NCBI GenBank assembly: GCA_007119305.1
Contig: SKPY01000265.1
Coordinates: 1-10,124, forward strand
Direction: 5' to 3'
From: Nitriliruptorales bacterium
GTDB taxonomy: Bacteria; Actinomycetota; Nitriliruptoria; Euzebyales; Egibacteraceae
Length of the DNA: 10,124 bases
Positions 1 to 6,515 of the stretch are shown here, one piece after another. Numbering within the stretch: the first letter of the stretch is position 1; every line of letters begins with the position of its first letter. Below the pieces are notes generated by a model, which saw nothing but the letters and a program-made list of their open reading frames with translations, was not told the origin of the DNA and ran no database searches. The position numbers were made by a program, and so were the translations under genes.

Positions 1-1472
1 AGGATGGCGACGGTCCCCTCGAGGTTGCGGTGAGCCACCCCGGGGCGAGCCGGTGTGACGATGCGATGCGGCGGATCGCGCCGCGGCGGCGTGCCGGGGT
101 GGAAGACGTCGAGGTCCAGGCCGAGGGGGATCCGGTGGGTGCTGCCCCCGAAGGCCGCGAGCCGCTCCTCGAGCCAGCGGCTCTTGCAGACCTTGTGCTC
201 GACGAGGTGCAGGGAGGCCTCGGCGGCGGTGCGGAGACCCGGGTCGTCGGCGTGGACGTCGGGCTCGAAGTCCTGCACGAAGGACACGATGCCGGCGCGC
301 CAGCGGTCGGCGAGGAGCAACCCGTCGTAGGCGGTGTCCCAGCGTGTGGTCACCACGAGGTCGTGGCGCGGGACGTCGGCGGACAGCCGCACCGGCGAGG
401 CGAGCCGGTAGGGGTTGGCGAGAAGCGGTTCGTTGAGGATCGCGCCTTCGACCGGGCCAGCCGTGGCAATCTGGGCCGGCACGCCGCGCAGGAGGAGCCG
501 GTTCACGAGCTGGACGACCGAGAGCACACCGCCGTACGCCCCCATCCCGGGCAGCAGGAACAGCGCGCTGGGGGGTCTCCCGCGGTGTCTGCGTCGGCGA
601 CGGTGGACCCGCCGGCTCGTGCGTTCCCAGTCCTTGTCTGACTCGTAGGTGGGCAGCGCCGGCTCGGCGGGCCGACCCCGAGGGCGGCCGGCACGTGGGC
701 GGGGCAGCTTGGCGGCCACGCGCATCGGGATCGTCGGTTCGCCGCCGCGCGGACCGTGGTGAGGTGCGATACCGAGCCAGCACGCAAGCCGGGGCGGCTC
801 GGCCGGCTCCCACGACCCGCGGCGCCCGAGCCGCACTTCGAGCAGGGCATGGGCTGCTCCCCGGTCGATGCGCTCGCGCCACGGACGGTCGGGCCTGAGC
901 ATCGCCGTCGCGTCGTCGGCAGCCACGCTGGTGTCCTGCTCGAGGAGGGCACGGCGGAGCCCTCGGACGCCGTCGCGCAGCTCCCAGCCGGGCGGCAGGC
1001 GGTCCCGGCGCACAGCGATGCACGCGGGCTCGTCGTCGGTGGCGAAGGGGTAGCGGCGCGGGCTCACGTCGGCGACGGCACAGGCCAGGCCGGCGTACGT
1101 GAAGCCCTGCGGCCAGGGCACCGTCTCACGGCCCTGGCCGGTGTGGAGGGGCTGCACAGCACCGGGGACGGCGTCGAGGCAGGCCAGCAGGCTCGGCAGC
1201 CAGCCGGGGCCGGGGATCGCCGGCGGTTGGAGCACGACGAGGACGGGACGGTCGCCCGGTGGTGCGGTGGTAAGCGTGGGACCATCGGGCGCCCGAAGCG
1301 CCTCGACGAGCGATCCCAGCCGACCGTGTGCATGCTCGGCACCCGGAAGCGGCACGATGTGGACCTCGACCGCCGGTGGGGTGTGGCGGGTGACGGCCTG
1401 CAGGCACGCGCGCGCGGCTCGCAGGTCGTCGGCAACCGGCACGACGACGTCGACGTCGCGAATGGTAGTGAT
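1..1472 (-). CDS. Two-domain glycosyltransferase: degenerate GT2-like domain plus WsaF-like GT4 domain (3' end beyond window)
   Basis: I translated the minus strand from here to base 1 and found one unbroken frame of 490 codons that leaves the window without a stop. Residues about 6-210 (starting DVDVVVPV) have the order of a GT2 fold, including the late ACIAVRR strand, but the nucleotide and metal motifs are missing. After a basic linker (about 265-300), a GT-B domain starts near residue 302 (LFLLPGMGAYGG) and carries VQDFEP at 399-404, typical of WsaF-like GT4 rhamnosyltransferases. It probably transfers a sugar to a cytoplasmic lipid-linked glycan. The start is uncertain. No ATG, GTG or TTG lies in frame between GTG 1442 and GTG 1562, and the latter is inside the divergent neighbour. 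I chose ATC at 1472-1470 because a GAGGA (1483-1479) sits six bases upstream and the product then begins (M)TTIRDVDVVVPV. GTG 1442 would delete the first beta strand. The gene identity is firm; the start is not. Confidence 0.85.
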   Translation of the reverse strand, partial: MTTIRDVDVVVPVADDLRAARACLQAVTRHTPPAVEVHIVPLPGAEHAHGRLGSLVEALRAPDGPTLTTAPPGDRPVLVVLQPPAIPGPGWLPSLLACLDAVPGAVQPLHTGQGRETVPWPQGFTYAGLACAVADVSPRRYPFATDDEPACIAVRRDRLPPGWELRDGVRGLRRALLEQDTSVAADDATAMLRPDRPWRERIDRGAAHALLEVRLGRRGSWEPAEPPRLACWLGIAPHHGPRGGEPTIPMRVAAKLPRPRAGRPRGRPAEPALPTYESDKDWERTSRRVHRRRRRHRGRPPSALFLLPGMGAYGGVLSVVQLVNRLLLRGVPAQIATAGPVEGAILNEPLLANPYRLASPVRLSADVPRHDLVVTTRWDTAYDGLLLADRWRAGIVSFVQDFEPDVHADDPGLRTAAEASLHLVEHKVCKSRWLEERLAAFGGSTHRIPLGLDLDVFHPGTPPRRDPPHRIVTPARPGVAHRNLEGTVAI

Positions 1473-1533
1473 GCCGCGTCCTCGCTGCTTCCGCTGCCGG
1501 CTGGCCGGCGGAGTGTTCTCGTTGGCAGGCCGG

Positions 1534-1540
1534 TAGTGTA
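1534..1540. promoter_or_regulatory. Shared -10 element of a divergent promoter pair
   Basis: TAGTGT (1534-1539, plus strand) matches the actinobacterial -10 pattern TAnnnT and lies six bases before the GTG at 1546, the spacing of a leaderless transcript. Read on the minus strand, the same bases give TACACT (1540-1535), also TAnnnT, which would start a transcript near 1528 with a leader of roughly 55 bases for the gene on the left. I see no convincing -35 box on either side. The placement is inferred from pattern and spacing only. Confidence 0.4.
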
Positions 1541-1545
1541 GGGCT

Positions 1546-2505
1546 GTGCACGTGAGCAGCACGAAGACCTTCACGGTCATCCTCAACTACCGCCACACCG
1601 ACGATGCGTTGCGCTGCATCGCGTCGGTGCGGCGGTCGACGTTCCGCGACCAGCGGCTCGTGGTCGTCGACAACGGCTCGACCCCGGATTCCGAGCACGC
1701 GCTGCGCGCGGCGCTGCCCGCCTCGACCCTGCTGTGCTCGCCGGAGAACCTCGGCTACGCCGCGGGCAACAACCTCGGCATCCGCCACGCGCTCGAGCGC
1801 GGGGCCGACTTCGTGTGGCTGCTCAACCCTGACACGATCGTCGAGCCCACGACCCTGGAACGACTTGTCGAGACGGCTCGCGCTCGGGGTGACGCCGGCA
1901 TCCTCGGCAGCCGCGTGCTCTACGCGCGCCGCAAGCCCCCCACGATCTGGTTCAACGGGGGATTCATCGACTGGACACGCGGTGGTGCGGCCTGGCACCG
2001 CGACGACGGGACGAAGGACGCAGCCGTGCCTGCCGAGGGGCCGTTCCCGGTCGACTACGTGACGGGCGCGGCTGTGCTCGTGCGGCGTGAGGTGTTCGCC
2101 GACGTGGGCCTGCTGCCCGAGGACTACTTCCTCTACTTCGAGGAGACCGACTTCAACGTGCGGGCGCGCCGCGCAGGCTGGGAGGTGCTCCTCGAGCCCC
2201 GCTCGCGGATGGCCCACGACAAGCGCTCGACCGGCAGGCTGCCGGCCGCCTACTACGTCTACTACTACGTCCGCAACCGGTTGCGGTTCGGGACGACCTT
2301 CACGGACCTCACCGTGGACGAGGTCGATGCCGACCTCGAGGAGTGGGTCGCCGCGTGGCGTGCCAAGGTGCGTGCGCGGGAGCCGGGCTGGCTGCCGGCC
2401 TTCGAAGCGCTCGCCGCCGCCGCACGCGCCGACGCCCGCGCCGGCGTGACGGGCCCCCGCGACGACCTCGACGGCATCGTCGAGCAGTACCGGCGGGTGT
2501 CGTGA
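1546..2505 (+). CDS. GT2-family glycosyltransferase, WbbL/rhamnosyltransferase-like
   Basis: This 319-residue GT-A enzyme would transfer a nucleotide-activated sugar, possibly dTDP-rhamnose, to a lipid-linked glycan at the cytoplasmic face of the membrane. Visible motifs are the first strand FTVILNY (9-15), the nucleotide-binding VVDNGS (40-45), ENLGYAAGNN (67-76), the metal-binding NPDT as the DxD equivalent (94-97), GAAVLVRREVF, and the catalytic acidic stretch EETD (199-202) in LYFEETDF. A tyrosine-rich YYVYYYVRNR near residue 235, just after HDKRSTG, is typical of WbbL-type rhamnosyltransferases. Length is normal for a single-domain member. GTG 1546 fits a leaderless start behind TAGTGT; GTG 1552 is the alternative and removes two residues. 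No Shine-Dalgarno site is evident. It is the first gene of a four-gene operon, and its stop overlaps the next start as GTGA. The family is certain; the sugar is not. Confidence 0.9.
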   Translation: MHVSSTKTFTVILNYRHTDDALRCIASVRRSTFRDQRLVVVDNGSTPDSEHALRAALPASTLLCSPENLGYAAGNNLGIRHALERGADFVWLLNPDTIVEPTTLERLVETARARGDAGILGSRVLYARRKPPTIWFNGGFIDWTRGGAAWHRDDGTKDAAVPAEGPFPVDYVTGAAVLVRREVFADVGLLPEDYFLYFEETDFNVRARRAGWEVLLEPRSRMAHDKRSTGRLPAAYYVYYYVRNRLRFGTTFTDLTVDEVDADLEEWVAAWRAKVRAREPGWLPAFEALAAAARADARAGVTGPRDDLDGIVEQYRRVS

Positions 2506-4892
2506 GGGACGAGGAACCGGTGGGCGGCACCGGGAACGACGACTCGGTGGCTGCCGTCGAGGCCCTGCGCAACCAGCTGCAGCGAGTCCGTCACGAGCGT
2601 GACGCCGCCCGGCGACGCGCCGAGGAGGCGGAGCAGCGCCTCGAGGCGGTGTATGCGACACCCACGTGGCGGATCGGACGCACCATCATGCGGCCGGTGC
2701 GGCTCGCCCGCGCTCTGGCGCGCCGCAGCGCGCGGGTCCGCCGCCTGGTCGCGCGTCTGCGCCACCGGGACGCCCCGTCGCCTGCCATCGGTGCCCGGGC
2801 GCCGTCGCTCGCGGTAGAGCCCGACGACGAGCTGCGCTCGGAGTACGCACGAGCACTCGGCGTGCGTGCGTTCACCGGCGCTGGTCCGAGGCTGTCGATC
2901 GCGGTTTCGACCACGGACCTCGCCGCGGGCCGCGGTGATCTCTTCACCGCGCTCGGACTCGGCAGGGCCCTCACCCAGGCGGGCTGGCAGGTGGTCTACC
3001 TCGGCCCGAAGCAGTGGTATGACCCACCTGATGGCACGCAGGTCTACCTTGCGCTGCTCGCCGAACGCGACCTGGCCACCGACCCGCTGCTTCTGCCCGG
3101 CGACTGCGTGCGCGTGGCGTGGGTGCGCAACCTCACCGAACGCTGGGTCGCCTCGGGCAAGCTGCCGCTGTACGACGGTGTCCTGGCTTCGTCACGAGCG
3201 ACCCTGCGGGCGGTGCGGCGCGTGTACTCGGGGCCCGTCGAGCAGCTGCCGATCGGTGTGGACGAGCGGCTGTTCCACCAGATGCGACCCGTGGCGGGCC
3301 GGCAGCTGGTCGTGTCGACCGTCAACGGTTTCAACAAGCAGCGGGGCCTGTTCGCCACGCTCTCCGCCGTGACGGTGGACTTCCCGCTGGCGCTCTACGG
3401 GCACCGCAACGAGGAGGTGCCCGGCCTCGCCCCCTTCGCGCGGGGCCCGGTCGACTTCTTCGCGCTGCCGTCGGTGTACAACCAGGCTGCCCTCGTGCTT
3501 GACGACCAGCAGGCGTCCAACCGTGAGTACGGCAACGTCAACTCGCGCGTGTTCGAGAGCCTCGCGTGCGGCGCGCTGCCGGTGAGCAACTCGGCCTCGG
3601 GTCTGCGCGAGCTCGGCCTGTCGGCGGTGCCGACCTACGAGACGCCCCAGCAGCTGTCCGCGCTCGTCGCTGAGCAGCTCGCGCCAGACGGGATGCGCGA
3701 GGCGCTGGTGGCCGAGCTGCGCGACGTCGTCCTGCGCGAGCACACCTACCGGCGGCGCGCGGAAACGTTCGACGCCTTCGCCCGGGGACTGCTCGACGGA
3801 CCGTCGGACACGACCACGCTGCTCGGCTTCTTCCCGGACTACCGCAGCACCAACCCGTACCAGGACATGCTCTACGCCCGCGCCGCCGACACGGGCTTCA
3901 CCCCGCTGCCAGTCAGCGCCGAACCGCTGCCGGTCGCCGAGCACGCCGCCTGGCGCGGACGGGGCTTCGTCTACCACGTCCACTGGACCGCACCCGTCCT
4001 CGGGCCGGCGCAGACGCGGCGCGCCGCCGAGCAGCGCTGCGACCGCTTCCTCGCCGACCTAGACGCTGTGCGCTCGTGCGGCGGCCGCGTCGTCTGGACG
4101 GTCCACAACGTGCTGCCCCACGAGTGCACCTATCCAGATGTCGAGCGCCGCCTGCGGGCGGGGCTCGCCGAGCGCGCCGACTTGGTGCACGTCATGTGCG
4201 CCGAGACCCCCGATATCGTCGCCTCGCACTACGAGCTGCCAGCAGACCGGACGCACGTGGTGCCGCACGGCAGCTACGTGGACGTGTACCCCAACATCGT
4301 CGACGAGCGCCAGGCCCGCCTCGAGCTCGGCCTGAAGCCCGAGCACGTCGTGCTCCTGTGCCTCGGCGGCATCCGCCCCTACAAGGGGATCGGTGAGCTG
4401 CTGGACGCCTTCGAGATCGTCGCGCGCGAGCGGGCGGAGTACCGGCTCGTCGTCGCCGGCCGACCTGGCCGGTTCCGCGAGCTCGAGGCCCTGCGCCGCC
4501 GCTGCGACGCCCAGCCACAGGTCATCCCGTACTTCGAGCCCGTCGACGACGTGGACCTGCAGGTCTTCTTCAACGCCGCTGATGGCGTCGTGCTGCCTCA
4601 CAAGCAGGTCCTGAACTCCGGCGCGCTCCAGCTCGCGTGGTCGTTCGGGCGCCCGGTGATCGCCCCCCGCCGGGGGTGCCTGACCGGCCAGGTCACGCCC
4701 GACGTCGGGGTCACGTTCGAGGGGCACACTGACCTGGTCGCGGCGCTGCGCCAGGCCGTGGATCTGCGATCATCGAGCGCGCCGACGGCGGCGTTCCGCC
4801 GCGCAGCCGAGTACCCGTTCACCGCGATGTCCCAGGAGTTCCTCGCGCAGCTGGCGAGCCTGCGCGCCAGCACGCCCCAGGAGGTGCAGTGA
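2502..4892 (+). CDS. Large bimodular glycosyltransferase: coiled coil, CgeB-like GT-B module, GT4-like module
   Basis: This 796-residue protein has two glycosyltransferase modules. Residues about 15-50 form a charged coiled coil, followed by ATPTWRIGRTIMRP (52-65), a segment common just before GT domains in large surface-glycan enzymes. Module 1 (about 125-430) has SIAVSTTDLAAGRGDLF and ends with NSRVFESLACGALPVSN near 346, the pattern of CgeB-like glycosyltransferases (Glyco_trans_1_2). Module 2 (about 437-790) has TVHNVLPHE, VVPHGSYVDVYPN, GGIRPYKGIGELLDAF near 622 and LNSGALQLAWSFGRP at 704-718, a GT4-like fold without the usual E-x7-E pair. The frame is open further upstream, but the arginine-rich product there overlaps the previous gene and looks spurious. 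I therefore start at GTG 2502, which forms a GTGA overlap with the preceding stop. GTG 2520, behind GAGGAA, is an alternative. It probably adds two successive sugars or a repeating disaccharide. The donors are unknown. Confidence 0.88.
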   Translation: MRDEEPVGGTGNDDSVAAVEALRNQLQRVRHERDAARRRAEEAEQRLEAVYATPTWRIGRTIMRPVRLARALARRSARVRRLVARLRHRDAPSPAIGARAPSLAVEPDDELRSEYARALGVRAFTGAGPRLSIAVSTTDLAAGRGDLFTALGLGRALTQAGWQVVYLGPKQWYDPPDGTQVYLALLAERDLATDPLLLPGDCVRVAWVRNLTERWVASGKLPLYDGVLASSRATLRAVRRVYSGPVEQLPIGVDERLFHQMRPVAGRQLVVSTVNGFNKQRGLFATLSAVTVDFPLALYGHRNEEVPGLAPFARGPVDFFALPSVYNQAALVLDDQQASNREYGNVNSRVFESLACGALPVSNSASGLRELGLSAVPTYETPQQLSALVAEQLAPDGMREALVAELRDVVLREHTYRRRAETFDAFARGLLDGPSDTTTLLGFFPDYRSTNPYQDMLYARAADTGFTPLPVSAEPLPVAEHAAWRGRGFVYHVHWTAPVLGPAQTRRAAEQRCDRFLADLDAVRSCGGRVVWTVHNVLPHECTYPDVERRLRAGLAERADLVHVMCAETPDIVASHYELPADRTHVVPHGSYVDVYPNIVDERQARLELGLKPEHVVLLCLGGIRPYKGIGELLDAFEIVARERAEYRLVVAGRPGRFRELEALRRRCDAQPQVIPYFEPVDDVDLQVFFNAADGVVLPHKQVLNSGALQLAWSFGRPVIAPRRGCLTGQVTPDVGVTFEGHTDLVAALRQAVDLRSSSAPTAAFRRAAEYPFTAMSQEFLAQLASLRASTPQEVQ
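4879..4884 (+). promoter_or_regulatory. Strong Shine-Dalgarno site for the permease gene
   Basis: AGGAGG, four bases before GTG 4889, lies inside the last codons of the upstream glycosyltransferase gene. It settles the permease start and, with the GTGA overlap, points to coupled translation plus direct initiation. Confidence 0.75.
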
Positions 4893-5731
4893 AGCCCGTC
4901 ACCGAGCGCGAGCCGGACGGTCTCGTGCAGCTCGGCACCAAGCTGAAGCTCCGCACCTACCTACGGGAGCTGTGGAGTCGACGCGACTTCGCCATCACCG
5001 CCCCGCTGGGCGACCTGCGCGCGCAGAACATGAACAGCGTGCTGGGCAGCTTCTGGCACCTGCTCAACCCGCTGCTGCTCGCGGGCGTCTACTTCCTGGT
5101 TTTCGGCGTGATCCTCGGGGTGCGCGACGACGTCCCGAACTTCGTCGCGTTCCTCGTGATCGGCATCTTCATCTTCCACTTCACGGCGAAGTCGCTCGCC
5201 GGGGGCTCGCGGGCGGTGATCGCCAACCTGCCACTGATGCAGAGCATGTCGTTCCCACGGCTGGTGCTGCCGATCTCGGCGATGCTGACCGAGGCGATCG
5301 CGCAGGTCCCCGCGATCCTCACGATGTTCGTGATCATCGCGATCACCGGTGAGCCGATCACGTGGCTGTGGCTCCTCGTGCTGCCCGCCTTCATGCTCCA
5401 GAGCCTGTTCAACTTCGGCCTGGCGTGCATCATCTCGCGGTTGACGTTCCACTTCCGCGACGTGCAGAACCTCCTTCCGTACGCCACCCGCTTGCTGCTG
5501 TACCTGTCGGGGGTCTTCTACCCGGCCGAGCGGATCCCTGCCGGAACCGCACGGGACCTGTTCGAGTGGAACCCGATGCACGTGTTCATCGAGGTCAGCC
5601 GGTCGCTGCTGCTGGAGCAAGCTGTGGATCCGGTGTACTGGGGACGCGCGGCACTGTGGACGGTCGTGGTCGCCGTGGCGGGCTTCGTGTTCTTCCGCGG
5701 CAAGGAGAACGAGTATGGGCGCGGATACTGA
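4889..5731 (+). CDS. wzm: Polysaccharide ABC exporter, membrane subunit (Wzm/TagG-type ABC-2 permease)
   Basis: This 280-residue membrane subunit forms the channel that passes a lipid-linked polysaccharide across the cytoplasmic membrane; two copies should pair with two ATPase subunits. A cytoplasmic N-terminus with an amphipathic stretch (about 20-55, ending SVLGSFWHLLNP) precedes six hydrophobic segments at roughly 61-78, 85-104, 125-152, 160-183, 195-212 and 255-275. The segment FRDVQNLLPYATRLLLYLSGVFYP (written in parts: FRDVQ at 189-193, YLSGVFYP at 205-212) is the usual ABC-2 signature before the last outer loop. Length is normal for Wzm. The start is GTG 4889, fixed by AGGAGG upstream and the GTGA overlap with the preceding stop. 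The ATPase gene follows with a 17-base overlap. TagG of teichoic-acid export is a close relative; the glycosyltransferase neighbours favour a polysaccharide substrate. Confidence 0.93.
   Translation: MKPVTEREPDGLVQLGTKLKLRTYLRELWSRRDFAITAPLGDLRAQNMNSVLGSFWHLLNPLLLAGVYFLVFGVILGVRDDVPNFVAFLVIGIFIFHFTAKSLAGGSRAVIANLPLMQSMSFPRLVLPISAMLTEAIAQVPAILTMFVIIAITGEPITWLWLLVLPAFMLQSLFNFGLACIISRLTFHFRDVQNLLPYATRLLLYLSGVFYPAERIPAGTARDLFEWNPMHVFIEVSRSLLLEQAVDPVYWGRAALWTVVVAVAGFVFFRGKENEYGRGY
5702..5707 (+). promoter_or_regulatory. Shine-Dalgarno site for the ATPase gene
   Basis: AAGGAG, seven bases before ATG 5715, lies inside the 3' end of the permease gene. It supports ATG 5715 over later in-frame starts and indicates co-expression of the two transporter subunits. 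Confidence 0.7.
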
Positions 5732-6515
5732 GCCTGTGACCGCGCAGGCCGGGCAACAGGTCGGTGAGCGCCGACCTGCTGTCGTGGTCGACGACGTCCA
5801 CGTCACGTACCGGGTCTACGAGGACGTCAAGCCGACGCTGCGTAAGATGCTCGCCAGGCGCTTCCGCCCCCGCGAGTACCGCGCCATCGAAGCGGTCCGA
5901 GGGGTGTCGATCACCGCGTATCCGGGCGAGGCGGTCGCGATCCTCGGGCGCAACGGGTCGGGCAAGAGCACGCTGCTGCGCTGCGCCGCCGGGCTGCTGC
6001 CACCGACCAGGGGTGCGGTCTACGCGCGGTCGATTCCCGTGCTGCTCGGCGTGAACGCCGCGCTAAACCCCGAGCTGTCCGGCAGGCGCAACATCTTCCT
6101 GGGCGGCACGGCGCTCGGGATGACCCGCAAGGAGGTCGAGGCGCGCCTTTCCGAGATCATCGACTTCTCCGGGCTGGGCGAGTTCATCGACATGCCCATG
6201 CGCGCGTACTCGTCAGGCATGAAGGCCCGGCTCGGCTTCGCGGTGGCCTCCATGGTCGAGCCGGACATCCTCCTCATCGACGAGGCCCTGGCCGTGGGCG
6301 ACGCCGAGTTCCACCAGAAGAGCCAGCAGCGCATCGAAGAGCTCATCGGCGGTGCAGGCACGGTGTTCCTGGTCAGCCACAGCCTCGGGATCGTGACGGA
6401 GGTCTGCACCCGCGCGATCTGGCTGGACAGGGGTCGCATCGAGCTCGAAGGCGATCCCGAGGAGGTCGTCGCGGCCTACGAGGAGAGCACCGGGACCGCC
6501 CACTCAGGCGAGTGA
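5715..6515 (+). CDS. wzt: Polysaccharide ABC exporter, ATPase subunit (Wzt/TagH-type), without a carbohydrate-binding domain
   Basis: This 266-residue nucleotide-binding subunit powers glycan export with the permease encoded just upstream. It has Walker A GRNGSGKST (78-86, K84), the family's LNPELSGRRNIFLGG segment (117-131), the signature YSSGMKAR (165-172) in place of LSGGQ, Walker B ILLIDE (185-190), the D-loop region AVGD (193-196) and the H-loop SHS with H222. The order and the SSGMKAR variant are characteristic of Wzt, RfbE and TagH ATPases. The protein ends about 35 residues after the H-loop region with EEVVAAYEES, so the C-terminal glycan-binding domain of long Wzt proteins (E. coli O8/O9a type) is absent. 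The start is ATG 5715 with AAGGAG seven bases upstream, overlapping the permease gene by 17 bases. It is the last gene of the operon, and its stop lies inside the 3' end of the convergent glycosyltransferase gene. Confidence 0.94.
   Translation: MGADTEPVTAQAGQQVGERRPAVVVDDVHVTYRVYEDVKPTLRKMLARRFRPREYRAIEAVRGVSITAYPGEAVAILGRNGSGKSTLLRCAAGLLPPTRGAVYARSIPVLLGVNAALNPELSGRRNIFLGGTALGMTRKEVEARLSEIIDFSGLGEFIDMPMRAYSSGMKARLGFAVASMVEPDILLIDEALAVGDAEFHQKSQQRIEELIGGAGTVFLVSHSLGIVTEVCTRAIWLDRGRIELEGDPEEVVAAYEESTGTAHSGE

Noticed and set aside
30..641. Plus-strand open frame of 203 codons
   Set aside because: It is antisense to the WsaF-like GT4 half of the left gene; its product is low-complexity and without motifs.
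756..1541. Plus-strand open frame of 261 codons
   Set aside because: The product has no recognisable fold and lies opposite the glycosyltransferase-encoding minus-strand frame, which has clear GT motifs. It is a GC-rich shadow.
2343..2501. N-terminal extension of the large bimodular glycosyltransferase back to 2343
   Set aside because: The added 53 residues are almost pure Arg/Gly/Pro and overlap the GT2 gene in another frame. GTG 2502 makes the normal coupled overlap.
1126..2661. Minus-strand open frame of 511 codons
   Set aside because: It crosses the left gene, the divergent promoter and the GT2 gene on the other strand, and its product is Arg/Pro/His-rich without domain motifs.
4059..4727. 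Minus-strand open frame of 222 codons
   Set aside because: It is antisense to the second module of the bimodular glycosyltransferase, whose motifs are unambiguous; its product matches no family I recognise.
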